The notes: generated by a model not told the origin, from the sequence alone. A stretch of 6,906 bases of DNA from Desulfobacteraceae bacterium (GCA_028572035.1 JAPVWE010000069.1:1-6906); one strand, 5' to 3'; numbered from the stretch's first letter, positions 1 through 6,805 are shown. Numbers and translations: made by a program.

Positions 1-381
1 AGAGGTAGACCTAATATCAGGCAATATAGGGGGGTGATTGAGAGAATTTTACTTTCTTTGCCAGAGCGGTTTTCTGGATTAAAAATAGACTGGTATATCC
101 TTATGTCTACCCACCTTCATGTAATCTTTCTCTTTGACGGAATGAAAGATGGCTTGCCAGAACTAGTAAGGACATTTAAGGCTTTAGTGACCAGAAATAC
201 AGGAGTGAAATTTTGGCAGAGGAATTACTATGAGCATGTGATAAGGAACGAGACTACCTTGTTCAAGATCAGGGAGTATATAGAAAATAACCCCTTAGCA
301 GAGAGAATAAGATTTGAAGAGTTCTACGAAAGCGGGTCGGATAAATCCGACCCCTACAAAAACTTACCTCACCCCCATTAA
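1..381 (+). CDS. REP-associated IS200-like tyrosine transposase (RAYT, Y1_Tnp), 5' end cut by window edge
   Basis: The frame is open to base 1 (RGRPNIRQYRG precedes the first in-window start, GTG at 34), so the true N-terminus very probably lies outside the window. Single-strand HUH transposases of this family cut and join DNA at hairpin-forming repeats. The sequence shows the HUH histidines in STHLHVIF (codons at 112-114 and 118-120), then LVRTFKALVTRN, then WQRNYYEHVIRNE, whose first tyrosine (226-228) is the expected nucleophile, then the usual REYIENNPL segment. The usual motif is NHIH or NHVH, so the Thr before the first His is a variation. The last codons run through a perfect palindrome at 334-353 and the tail after it (YKNLPHPH) looks unconserved. 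Family assignment is firm; whether the protein is intact or active cannot be judged without the missing 5' part. A Y1 domain-bearing housekeeping protein is unlikely. Confidence 0.85.
   Translation, partial: RGRPNIRQYRGVIERILLSLPERFSGLKIDWYILMSTHLHVIFLFDGMKDGLPELVRTFKALVTRNTGVKFWQRNYYEHVIRNETTLFKIREYIENNPLAERIRFEEFYESGSDKSDPYKNLPHPH
334..353. repeat. Perfect 9-bp inverted repeat, REP-like, inside the 3' end of the transposase gene
   Basis: GGGTCGGAT at 334-342 and ATCCGACCC at 345-353 are exact reverse complements separated by AA. The palindrome encodes GSDKSDP at the transposase C-terminus. RAYT transposases are known to act on short imperfect palindromes near their own genes, so this is a candidate substrate or end. 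I see no second copy in the window, so the repeat status is inferred from context. Confidence 0.6.
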
Positions 382-538
382 AAAGTAAGGAAAAAGAGAG
401 ATTTTGAGACTTTGAAGGTTTCCAAACCGTTGTCAGATAAGGGTTTGAAAGGTGGAGGTGAAGTCAAAAAGATGGATGTCACGAAACCCGTTTGTAGCAA
501 AGAGTTTAGAATTTTGTGAAAGGCTGTTGGATATATGT

Positions 539-544
539 AAGGAG
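539..544 (+). promoter_or_regulatory. Ribosome binding site for the MBL-fold hydrolase
   Basis: AAGGAG lies 6 nt before the ATG at 551. It is a near-perfect Shine-Dalgarno match and fixes this start. No convincing -35/-10 pair was found in the preceding 169-bp gap. Confidence 0.8.
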
Positions 545-550
545 TGATTA

Positions 551-1276
551 ATGACTCAGGTAGCCGAGGGAGTGTATTTCATTGAAGGACAGGACGAATC
601 TATTCCCGACTCCCATGCATATGTGGTGGGTAAGCCAGGTTCCCGGGATCTTTCGCTTATTGACCCAGGCCTCATGGGCAAAGGCAACTACAAGATACAA
701 TCCATCCAGGATATGGGAATTGATCTTAAGGCGATCACGAGGATTATCATGACCCATAGCCACCTGGATCACATAGGTTGTTGTGCCGAGATCAGAGAAC
801 AGATTCCGTGGGCCGAGCTATGGGTGCATGATATAGAGGCAGGGCCTCTGGAGGAGGGTGATGAGAGGACTGTCTACGGGATGGAAATGTTCCAGAATAT
901 GTGCATGATGCAATATAACCTTAAGCCAGGCGCCTTTACATTCTATGTTGACAGAAGGCTTCAGGGGGGAGAAAACCTGGATATAGGCGGCATGACCTGG
1001 GAGGTACTGCATATCCCCGGGCATTCCCCCGGTAGTATAGGGTTATACAATCGGTTGGAAAAAATCCTCATCCCTGGTGATGTGGTGTATGCTGATTATG
1101 CGATTGGTCGTTTTGATCTGCATGGAGCAAATGGTCCGGAGCTAAAAAATTCCCTGGTGCAACTTGCCGAGCTCGAGGTGAATATCCTTTTGCCCGGTCA
1201 CAACCGGATTGTCAAAGACCTTCCCTCTGGGTATATAGCGGAGACGGCCAGACAGTGGGCATCCTATCTTGCATGA
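551..1276 (+). CDS. Metallo-beta-lactamase-fold hydrolase (glyoxalase II-like)
   Basis: This 241-residue cytoplasmic protein has no signal peptide or membrane segment. It carries the complete MBL metal site: H69, H71, D73 and H74 in THSHLDHIG, H158 in IPGHSPGS, D177 in IPGDVVY and H217 in LPGHN. The bridging Asp and both distal His are all present, so a dinuclear-metal hydrolase is expected. The PGHSPGS and PGDV blocks resemble the glyoxalase II / RNase Z-like branch rather than true beta-lactamases. The family hydrolyses thioesters, lactones, phosphodiesters and other substrates, and nothing visible here picks one. The start is ATG with a strong AAGGAG. The TTG-started GTPase gene begins 42 bp after the stop on the same strand, so co-transcription is likely. 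Calling it GloB would overreach: the middle segment (residues 93-135, rich in Met) does not look like standard GloB. Confidence 0.88.
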   Translation: MTQVAEGVYFIEGQDESIPDSHAYVVGKPGSRDLSLIDPGLMGKGNYKIQSIQDMGIDLKAITRIIMTHSHLDHIGCCAEIREQIPWAELWVHDIEAGPLEEGDERTVYGMEMFQNMCMMQYNLKPGAFTFYVDRRLQGGENLDIGGMTWEVLHIPGHSPGSIGLYNRLEKILIPGDVVYADYAIGRFDLHGANGPELKNSLVQLAELEVNILLPGHNRIVKDLPSGYIAETARQWASYLA

Positions 1277-1309
1277 GCATGATGTCAGTAGTCCAGAGAA
1301 TACATAATC

Positions 1310-1314
1310 GAGGA
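1310..1314 (+). promoter_or_regulatory. Ribosome binding site supporting a TTG start
   Basis: GAGGA ends 4 nt before the TTG at 1319. An in-frame TAA at 1316-1318 immediately precedes that codon, so no earlier start is possible. The next in-frame Met is residue 32, well inside the conserved N-terminal region. Confidence 0.6.
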
Positions 1315-1318
1315 ATAA

Positions 1319-2305
1319 TTGCCTGCTAATCTACCACCAGCTTATTTTGAGGCTGAAAACCGTTACAGGGAGGCCAAGACCCCGGCAGAAGGGATCACTG
1401 CCCTTGAAGAGATGCTCGCCATCATGCCGAAGCATAAGGGCACGGATAAAATCAAGGCTGACCTGAGACGGCGCATCTCAAAGCTGAAATCCAAACAGGA
1501 AGGAAAAAAGAAGACAGGGAGGCGCGATAGCAGCTACAAGATTGAAAGGGAAGGGGTAGGGCAGATTGTTCTCATTGGTCCACCAAACGTTGGCAAATCT
1601 GCTCTGGTGGCAGCCCTTACAAATGCAGATCCACAGGTGGCAGATTTTCCCCATTCCACCTGGAAGGCCACTCCAGGCATGATGTATTTTGAAGATATCC
1701 AGATTCAACTCATTGATACACCTCCCATAGGTAAAGAATATACAGAACCCTGGCTTGTTGATATGGCCCGGCGGTCAGATATAATCCTTGTTGTAGTGGA
1801 TGTGCAAACAGATCCGTTACAGCAGTTGGAAGAGACTGCTTCCTTTCTCAAAGAACATAGGATAGCTCCCCTTAGATTGGCCCGGGTTTATGAAGGAGAA
1901 GGCAGCTGGACTTTCTTGCCCTTCGTGGTAGTAGCTAACAAGAACGATGAGTACTCTATGGAGGAAGACGTTGAGATCTTCAGGTCTCTCTTAGAGGATG
2001 ATTGGCCTCTGGTGTCCGTATCAGCAAAGACCGGCCGCAACTTCGATGTACTAAAGCAGACACTGTTTAACACTCTGGAAATCATAAGAGTCTATACCAA
2101 GGCTCCTGGCAAAGGGCCAGATTTCAGCGCCCCTTTTGTATTAAAAAGAGGCTCTAAGATGGAAGATCTTGCCTCAAAAGTTCACAAGGATTTCCTGGAA
2201 AAACTAAAGTATGCCAGGGTATGGGGAAAGCATGTCTACGACGGCCAGATGGTTCAAAGAGACCACGTGCTCCAGGATGGTGATGTAGTTGAACTGCACT
2301 TATAG
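1319..2305 (+). CDS. Obg/DRG-like GTPase with C-terminal TGS domain
   Basis: This 328-residue protein starts at TTG. The opening MPANLPPAYFEAE matches the N-terminus I know for a family of TGS-domain GTPases found in archaea and environmental bacteria, which supports this start. Residues 1-78 are a charged helical region that ends in a Lys/Arg-rich stretch (55-69). The G domain follows: G1 GPPNVGKS 87-94, a candidate G2 threonine at 114 or 118, G3 DTPP 133-136, G4 NKND 207-210 and G5 SAK 235-237. Residues about 253-328 form a TGS domain ending in DGDVVELHL. G3 has Pro where most GTPases have Gly (DTPG); I believe this is a family trait and not damage. Relatives (Obg, DRG) act on ribosomes, but the target of this branch is not established. 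It probably shares a transcript with the MBL hydrolase just upstream. Confidence 0.88.
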   Translation: MPANLPPAYFEAENRYREAKTPAEGITALEEMLAIMPKHKGTDKIKADLRRRISKLKSKQEGKKKTGRRDSSYKIEREGVGQIVLIGPPNVGKSALVAALTNADPQVADFPHSTWKATPGMMYFEDIQIQLIDTPPIGKEYTEPWLVDMARRSDIILVVVDVQTDPLQQLEETASFLKEHRIAPLRLARVYEGEGSWTFLPFVVVANKNDEYSMEEDVEIFRSLLEDDWPLVSVSAKTGRNFDVLKQTLFNTLEIIRVYTKAPGKGPDFSAPFVLKRGSKMEDLASKVHKDFLEKLKYARVWGKHVYDGQMVQRDHVLQDGDVVELHL

Positions 2306-2378
2306 GTATATCCTTTTCTAAACTTAGGGGCTTCGGCCGTAGTCCTGTTTCTTTTGTACGCCTTCACATAGACCATAT

Positions 2379-2400
2379 GACAGAATTGGTATCAATTGTC
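2379..2400. other. Small bulged inverted repeat between GTPase gene and pdxA
   Basis: CAATTGTC at 2393-2400 pairs with GACAGAATTG at 2379-2388 if two bases bulge out, leaving a GTAT loop. It is not followed by a T-run, so it does not look like an intrinsic terminator. It could be an operator or chance. Apart from this, the 194-bp gap holds only the pdxA promoter candidate. Confidence 0.25.
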
Positions 2401-2446
2401 TGATCTTCCAGCTCGCTTCCGTAGCAGAACCTAAACAGAATTTGTA

Positions 2447-2476
2447 TTGACATGAACTCATAAAGGAGAGAATAAT
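2447..2476 (+). promoter_or_regulatory. Candidate sigma70-type promoter for pdxA
   Basis: TTGACA at 2447-2452 is a perfect -35 hexamer. AATAAT at 2471-2476 matches five of six -10 positions with an 18-bp spacer. Transcription would begin near 2483, leaving a leader of about 15-30 nt before the pdxA start. The same stretch contains AAGGAG at 2463-2468, which would be upstream of such a start site and so not transcribed. Confidence 0.45.
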
Positions 2477-2511
2477 AAAAGTTTCTAAAAAATATATGCT
2501 TGGATTTTTTC

Positions 2512-3513
2512 ATGCATGATCTTCCTCTTATAACCATTACCATGGGTGACCCTGCCGGGATAGGGCCTGAGATAATAGTTAAAAGTCTGCTCAGAGATGA
2601 TATCTACCAGGTATGCAGACCTTTTGTTGTTGGGGATACAGGTGTCCTCAGGATGATATCCAAAAGGATGGGATCCTTTTCCTTTCATGTGATATCAAAC
2701 CCTTTGGAGGCTACCGGAAAACCAGGGCTGATTGATGTTATACCTGTTTCAGATCTAAGGGAGGGTTCATTTATCCCAGGGCAGCCTACCCTCAAGGGTG
2801 GAAAGGCCATGGTGGATTATATCGTGAAGGCAGTAGAACTCAATAGGGGCGGTCAGGTATCGGCGATGGTTACCTGTCCAATTAACAAAGAGCTTATGCA
2901 TCTGGCTGGTTATAGATTTGACGGACATACCGAGCTTCTGGCCCACCTTACTCATACCAAGGATTACGTTATGATGCTCGCAGGTAACAGGCTCAAGGTA
3001 TCTCTTGTGACCATCCACTGTGCCCTAAGAGAGGTTGCCCAAAGGTTGAATAAGGAACTGATACTAAGAACGATTACAATAACCTGCCGTGCCCTAGAAA
3101 ATGATTTTGCTATTATAAGGCCTCGTATAGCTGTGGCCGCTCTGAATCCTCATGTCGGGGAATCAGGTTTGTTTGGCCTGGAAGATAAGGAGATCATAAG
3201 ACCGGCAGTGGAAGAGGCAAGAAATGATGGCCTCTTAGTAGATGGACCTTTTTCAGCGGACACCATATTCTACCATGCTATGAATGGCAGATTTGATGCG
3301 GTTGTTGCCATGTACCATGATCAGGGCTTGATCCCGGTGAAATTGCTTGATTTTTCTGATGCCGTAAATATAACCCTCGGTCTCCCTATTATAAGGACCT
3401 CTGTTGATCATGGCACAGCCTATGATATTGCCGGAAAAGGGGTAGCAGATCCATCAAGTCTTGTAGCTGCTATAAAGATGGCTGCCAAGATAGCCAGAGC
3501 TAGGGGAAAATAG
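2512..3513 (+). CDS. pdxA: 4-hydroxythreonine-4-phosphate dehydrogenase
   Basis: PdxA oxidises 4-phosphohydroxy-L-threonine with NAD; the product then loses CO2, and PdxJ combines it with deoxyxylulose phosphate to make pyridoxine phosphate. Numbered from the ATG at 2512 (333 residues; E. coli PdxA is about 329), the hallmark blocks are MGDPAGIGPEI near the N-terminus, GHTE with H139, TIH with H169, NPHVGE with H214, MYHDQGLIP with H269, and the closing SVDHGTAYDIAGKG. H169, H214 and H269 sit exactly three residues beyond the E. coli metal ligands H166, H211 and H266. The start is uncertain: an in-frame TTG at 2500 adds MDFF, and neither start has a good Shine-Dalgarno at normal spacing. I prefer the ATG because homologues begin close to the MGDPAG block. 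PdxA2-type paralogues acting on threonate phosphate exist, and the sequence alone does not fully exclude that. Confidence 0.92.
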   Translation: MHDLPLITITMGDPAGIGPEIIVKSLLRDDIYQVCRPFVVGDTGVLRMISKRMGSFSFHVISNPLEATGKPGLIDVIPVSDLREGSFIPGQPTLKGGKAMVDYIVKAVELNRGGQVSAMVTCPINKELMHLAGYRFDGHTELLAHLTHTKDYVMMLAGNRLKVSLVTIHCALREVAQRLNKELILRTITITCRALENDFAIIRPRIAVAALNPHVGESGLFGLEDKEIIRPAVEEARNDGLLVDGPFSADTIFYHAMNGRFDAVVAMYHDQGLIPVKLLDFSDAVNITLGLPIIRTSVDHGTAYDIAGKGVADPSSLVAAIKMAAKIARARGK

Positions 3514-3563
3514 GAATGTATGCCTTAATAATAAAGGATTTTGAGATTGCGTTGTTATCACAG

Positions 3564-3680
3564 AATGTCAAATGACAAAGCTCAAAACCCAAATGAATGT
3601 CAAAATCTAAATGACAGAAGACAGCTTTGACATTTATGCATTTGGCATTGATTTGAAATTTGGATTTTGTCATTTGGCTT
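3564..3680. repeat. MITE-like imperfect inverted repeat of about 115 bp
   Basis: The outer arms CAAATGACAAA (3569-3579) and TTTGTCATTTG (3666-3676) are exact reverse complements. Inside them, about 45 further bases on each side pair imperfectly (for example AAATGACA near 3609 with TGACATTT near 3629), giving a long hairpin centred near 3622. The motif AATGTCAAA / AAATGACA recurs several times in both orientations. The AT-rich composition differs from the flanking genes and no coding sense is visible. This fits a non-autonomous palindromic element inserted between pdxA and uvrA. Confidence 0.6.
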
Positions 3681-3722
3681 TTAACTAACACAGTGATCTT
3701 ACAAAACAGTATGTCGAAAGCG

Positions 3723-3755
3723 TATTCTAAATCTACCAAAAGCTACCGTAGAATA
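3723..3755. other. Inverted repeat just before the uvrA start
   Basis: TATTCTA (3723-3729) and TAGAATA (3749-3755) are exact reverse complements 19 bp apart, and CTACC is directly repeated between them (3733-3737 and 3743-3747). TAGAAT at 3749-3754 also resembles a -10 hexamer but lies only 7 nt before the ATG. It may be an operator, a leader hairpin over the start, or chance. Confidence 0.3.
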
Positions 3756-3761
3756 TAGACA

Positions 3762-6578
3762 ATGTCTTTAAAGGATATAGTTATCAGGGGGGCCAGGCAG
3801 CATAATCTTAAGGATATAGATGTTACTATCCCCAGGAACAGATTGGTTGTTATTACAGGGGTGTCTGGCTCCGGTAAATCAACCCTTGCCTTTGATACAA
3901 TCTATGCTGAGGGCCAGAGGAGGTATGTAGAGTCACTTTCTACCTATGCCAGGCAATTCCTGGAACAGATGGATAAGCCAGATGTAGATTCCATCGAAGG
4001 TCTTTCTCCTGCCATCTCTATCCAGCAGAGGACTACCAGTAAGAACCCCAGGTCAACGGTGGGCACTGTTACTGAGATCTATGATTATTTAAGGCTTCTG
4101 TTTGCCCGGGTTGGGCATCCCTTTTGTCCACAATGTAACCTTCCCATCACATCTCAGAGTATTCAACAGGTTGTTGATCAGGTTATGACATTTAAGGATC
4201 AAGGCAAGATCCAGATCTTATCCCCTGTGGTAGACGGCAGGAAAGGGGAACACGCCAGTCTATTTGAACGTTTGAGAAAGGAAGGCTTTGTAAGGGTTCA
4301 GGTGGATGGAGATACCATGCTGCTTGACTCTGACATCTCCCTTGATAAGAACAAGAAACATTCCATCAGGGTAGTTATTGATAGATTAATAGTAAGCAAG
4401 ACTATCAAGAGGAGGCTTACCGATTCCTTAGAGTTGGCCTTTACCCTATCGGATGGAGTCGCTATTGTGGATCTCTTGGGCGAGAGGGAGCATTTCTTCA
4501 GCCAGAGAGCATCGTGTCCGGCATGCGATTTCAGCTTTCCACCATTAGCTCCCCAGATGTTTTCCTTTAACAATCCCCTAGGTGCTTGTCCAGAATGTGG
4601 CGGGCTTGGAACCAAGATGTATTTTGATCCGAAGTTAATCGTTCCTGACCCGGATCTTTCCTTACGGGAGGGAGCAGTTGCACCGTGGAAGGATAGGCAT
4701 TCGGTATATTTTCAGCAGATACTGGACTCCCTTGCCCGGCATTATCAGATTGATATATACACACCGTTTATGGAACTCCCAGAGCATGTTCAAAAGGCAT
4801 TTCTTTATGGTTCAGGAGAGGAGAAGATCAGCTTCTATTTTGACAGAGACGATAGGCGACATTTTTATAGAAAACCCTTTGAGGGCATTATACCAAATCT
4901 CAACAGGAGATACCATGAGACAGATTCTTCCATTTCCAGGGAAGAGATAGAGCGATTCATGAACATAAGGCCCTGCCCTCAATGCAATGGAGCCAGATTA
5001 AGGCCAGAGAGCCTTGCTGTAAAGGTAGGTGGAAGATCCATCTCTGAGGTAACTTCATTTTCCATTGGTAAGGCCCTGGAATATTTTCAGGGGCTAATAC
5101 TGACAGAAAAAGAGGGGATAGTAGGGCAGCGAATACTCAAAGAGATCATTAAGAGGCTTGGCTTCTTAAAGAGTGTGGGCCTCGACTACATTTCTGTTGA
5201 TAGGTCTACATCAACGCTTTCAGGCGGGGAAGAGATGCGGATTAGGCTGGCTACTCAGATCGGTTCAGGTCTATCTGGCGTATTGTATGTCTTGGATGAA
5301 CCGAGCATCGGATTACACCACCGGGACAACAATAAACTCTTAAGCACCCTCAAACGATTGAAGGGGTTGGGCAATACGGTGCTGGTTGTAGAGCATGACC
5401 CTGAGACCATCCTCTCAGCGGATTACATTGTGGATATGGGACCGGGGGCTGGCCAGATGGGGGGTCACGTGATATGTGCCGGCACGCCAGCCGAGATAGT
5501 TAAAGATGAGAGGTCATTGACCGGTCAGTATCTTTCAGGAAGGCTCTCCATTCCTGTTCCAAAGGTTAGAAGAAAGGGTAACGAAAAAGAGATACGTATT
5601 GAAGGTGCACAAGAGAATAACCTTAAAGGTGTCGATGTTGCCATCCCTCTTGGAACCTTTACCTGCATAACAGGGGTTTCGGGCTCAGGCAAAAGCAGCC
5701 TGATAAACCAGATCCTCTATCCTTCCCTGGCCCAGAAACTGTACCGTTCAAAGGAGAGGGTTGGCCGGATGAAGAGAATAAAGGGTGTGGAATATCTGGA
5801 TAAGGTCATTAACATAGATCAGGATCCTATAGGAAGAACCCCGAGGTCAAACCCGGCTACTTATACCGGGGCATTTACCCACATCAGGGAGCTATTCTCA
5901 AGGTTACCAGAATCCCGGGTCAGGGGATATAAGTCAGGCAGGTTTAGCTTTAATGTAGACGGCGGAAGGTGCGCGGCTTGCAGGGGTGATGGGATTATCA
6001 AGATCGAGATGCATTTCCTGCCAGATGTGTATGTCACCTGTGATGTTTGTAAGGGGCTGAGGTACAATCGGGATACCCTCGAGATACGGTATAGGGGAAA
6101 GAACATTGCAGATGTGCTTGATATGTCGGTGAAGGAGGCCATGTTATTTTTTTCTCCTATTCCCCAGATCAGAGGTAAGTTAGAGACCCTATTTAACGTT
6201 GGCCTTGAATACATAAAACTTGGCCAGCCCGCCACCACTCTTTCAGGTGGTGAGGCACAGAGGATAAAGCTGGCTAAAGAGTTGGGGAAGAAAAACACAG
6301 GAAGAACCCTGTATCTCCTGGATGAACCTACCACAGGTCTCCATTTCGCAGACATTCAGAAACTCCTGGATGTCTTGAATCATCTGGTGGATTTGGAAAA
6401 CACGGTGGTAGTAATAGAGCATAACATGGATATTATCAAATCAGCCGATCGCATAATTGATTTGGGACCGGAGGGAGGAGACAAGGGAGGCTATGTTGTT
6501 GGGACTGGTACACCTGAGGAGATTGCTACTATTAAGGAGTCCTACACCGGCCAGTTTCTGAAAAAGATTATTCATTGA
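3762..6578 (+). CDS. uvrA: Excinuclease ABC subunit A (nucleotide excision repair)
   Basis: UvrA is the damage-scanning ATPase of nucleotide excision repair; as a dimer it finds distorted DNA and loads UvrB. The 938 residues match the usual length (E. coli 940). First ABC half: Walker A GVSGSGKS 33-40, CxxC at C122/C125, zinc ligands C252, C255, C276 and C279, CxxC at C405/C408, signature LSGGEEMR 486-493, Walker B LDEPS with D512 and E513. Second half: Walker A GVSGSGKS 638-645, zinc finger C737, C740, C760, C763, signature LSGGEAQR 827-834, Walker B with D854 and E855. The first signature has Glu-Met where UvrA proteins normally have Ala-Gln. An in-frame TAG at 3756-3758 makes ATG 3762 the earliest start, and MSLKDIVIRGARQHNLK is the normal N-terminus. 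There is no clear Shine-Dalgarno and I see no LexA box upstream. Confidence 0.98.
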   Translation: MSLKDIVIRGARQHNLKDIDVTIPRNRLVVITGVSGSGKSTLAFDTIYAEGQRRYVESLSTYARQFLEQMDKPDVDSIEGLSPAISIQQRTTSKNPRSTVGTVTEIYDYLRLLFARVGHPFCPQCNLPITSQSIQQVVDQVMTFKDQGKIQILSPVVDGRKGEHASLFERLRKEGFVRVQVDGDTMLLDSDISLDKNKKHSIRVVIDRLIVSKTIKRRLTDSLELAFTLSDGVAIVDLLGEREHFFSQRASCPACDFSFPPLAPQMFSFNNPLGACPECGGLGTKMYFDPKLIVPDPDLSLREGAVAPWKDRHSVYFQQILDSLARHYQIDIYTPFMELPEHVQKAFLYGSGEEKISFYFDRDDRRHFYRKPFEGIIPNLNRRYHETDSSISREEIERFMNIRPCPQCNGARLRPESLAVKVGGRSISEVTSFSIGKALEYFQGLILTEKEGIVGQRILKEIIKRLGFLKSVGLDYISVDRSTSTLSGGEEMRIRLATQIGSGLSGVLYVLDEPSIGLHHRDNNKLLSTLKRLKGLGNTVLVVEHDPETILSADYIVDMGPGAGQMGGHVICAGTPAEIVKDERSLTGQYLSGRLSIPVPKVRRKGNEKEIRIEGAQENNLKGVDVAIPLGTFTCITGVSGSGKSSLINQILYPSLAQKLYRSKERVGRMKRIKGVEYLDKVINIDQDPIGRTPRSNPATYTGAFTHIRELFSRLPESRVRGYKSGRFSFNVDGGRCAACRGDGIIKIEMHFLPDVYVTCDVCKGLRYNRDTLEIRYRGKNIADVLDMSVKEAMLFFSPIPQIRGKLETLFNVGLEYIKLGQPATTLSGGEAQRIKLAKELGKKNTGRTLYLLDEPTTGLHFADIQKLLDVLNHLVDLENTVVVIEHNMDIIKSADRIIDLGPEGGDKGGYVVGTGTPEEIATIKESYTGQFLKKIIH

Positions 6579-6588
6579 TAGGAATTCG

Positions 6589-6627
6589 CTTTTGGGTGGG
6601 GGCAGAATCAACAACCACCCCTAAAAG
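6589..6627 (+). terminator. Hairpin downstream of uvrA, possible terminator
   Basis: CTTTT-GGGTGG (6589-6599) pairs with CCACCC-CT-AAAAG (6615-6627), with a two-base bulge and a 15-nt loop, 10 nt after the uvrA stop. It lacks a following T-run, so intrinsic termination is doubtful. A second element, TAAAGG-G-CCTTTA (6648-6660), is a perfect 13-bp palindrome around one base and could assist. Confidence 0.35.
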
Positions 6628-6680
6628 GGCTGGCTTGACTATGATCCTAAAGGGCCTTTAATCTCTCACAGTGTTGCTCA

Positions 6681-6805
6681 TCGCGGTGACGCAAAGGACG
6701 CTGAGGTAAAATCATTCATCTTTGCGTTCTCTGCGCCTCTAGCGAAGCCCCGCATCTGCGGGACCAGCGCGCGGTGAATGCCCAGCATATTCTGTGGACT
6801 CTGTG
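6681..6805. repeat. Low-complexity intergenic repeat of the TTTGCGT / CTCTGTGG type, interrupted
   Basis: ACGCAAAG (6689-6696) and CTTTGCGT (6720-6727) are exact reverse complements flanking an AT-rich loop. CGCGGTGA occurs at 6682-6689 and again at 6770-6777. TCTGTGGACTCTGTGG (6791-6806) contains two CTCTGTGG-like units. I recognise this style of sequence (rhythmic TTTGCGTTCTCTGCG and CTGTGGACTCTGTGG) as a family scattered between genes in many environmental bacterial genomes; its function is unknown. Removing about 30 bp (6741-6770) restores a smooth CCTCT-GCGGTGAATG junction. Confidence 0.5.
6741..6770. repeat. GC-rich palindromic element, copy A, apparently inserted in another repeat
   Basis: CCCGCA (6749-6754) and TGCGGG (6757-6762) form a perfect 6-bp stem with a two-base loop. 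It is flanked by CGAAG on the left and GACCAG on the right. It shares CGAAG, GCCCCGC and GCGGGAC with copy B downstream, so the two look like members of one family. Confidence 0.5.

Noticed and set aside
472..519. Possible 15-residue leader peptide MDVTKPVCSKEFRIL upstream of the MBL gene
   Set aside because: The GGAGG at 454-458 is 13 nt away, no attenuator structure follows, and the length is expected by chance.
1451..1460. G3 DTPP in the GTPase as a damaged Walker B
   Set aside because: All other G motifs are intact and I believe DTPP/DLPP is normal for this TGS GTPase branch, so it is not evidence of decay. (The motif itself is at residues 133-136, bases 1715-1726.)
3500..3739. 79-codon minus-strand frame between pdxA and uvrA
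   Set aside because: It is the antisense reading of the imperfect inverted repeat; composition and lack of motifs argue against a protein.
3690..3761. LexA/SOS box before uvrA
   Set aside because: Neither CTGT-N8-ACAG nor GAAC-N4-GTTC type sites are present; the nearest look-alikes (around ACAGTATGTC and GAAAGCGTATTC) fit neither consensus.
5861..6355. 164-codon minus-strand frame opposite uvrA
   Set aside because: It lies fully antisense to conserved UvrA domain sequence and its product shows no recognisable motif.
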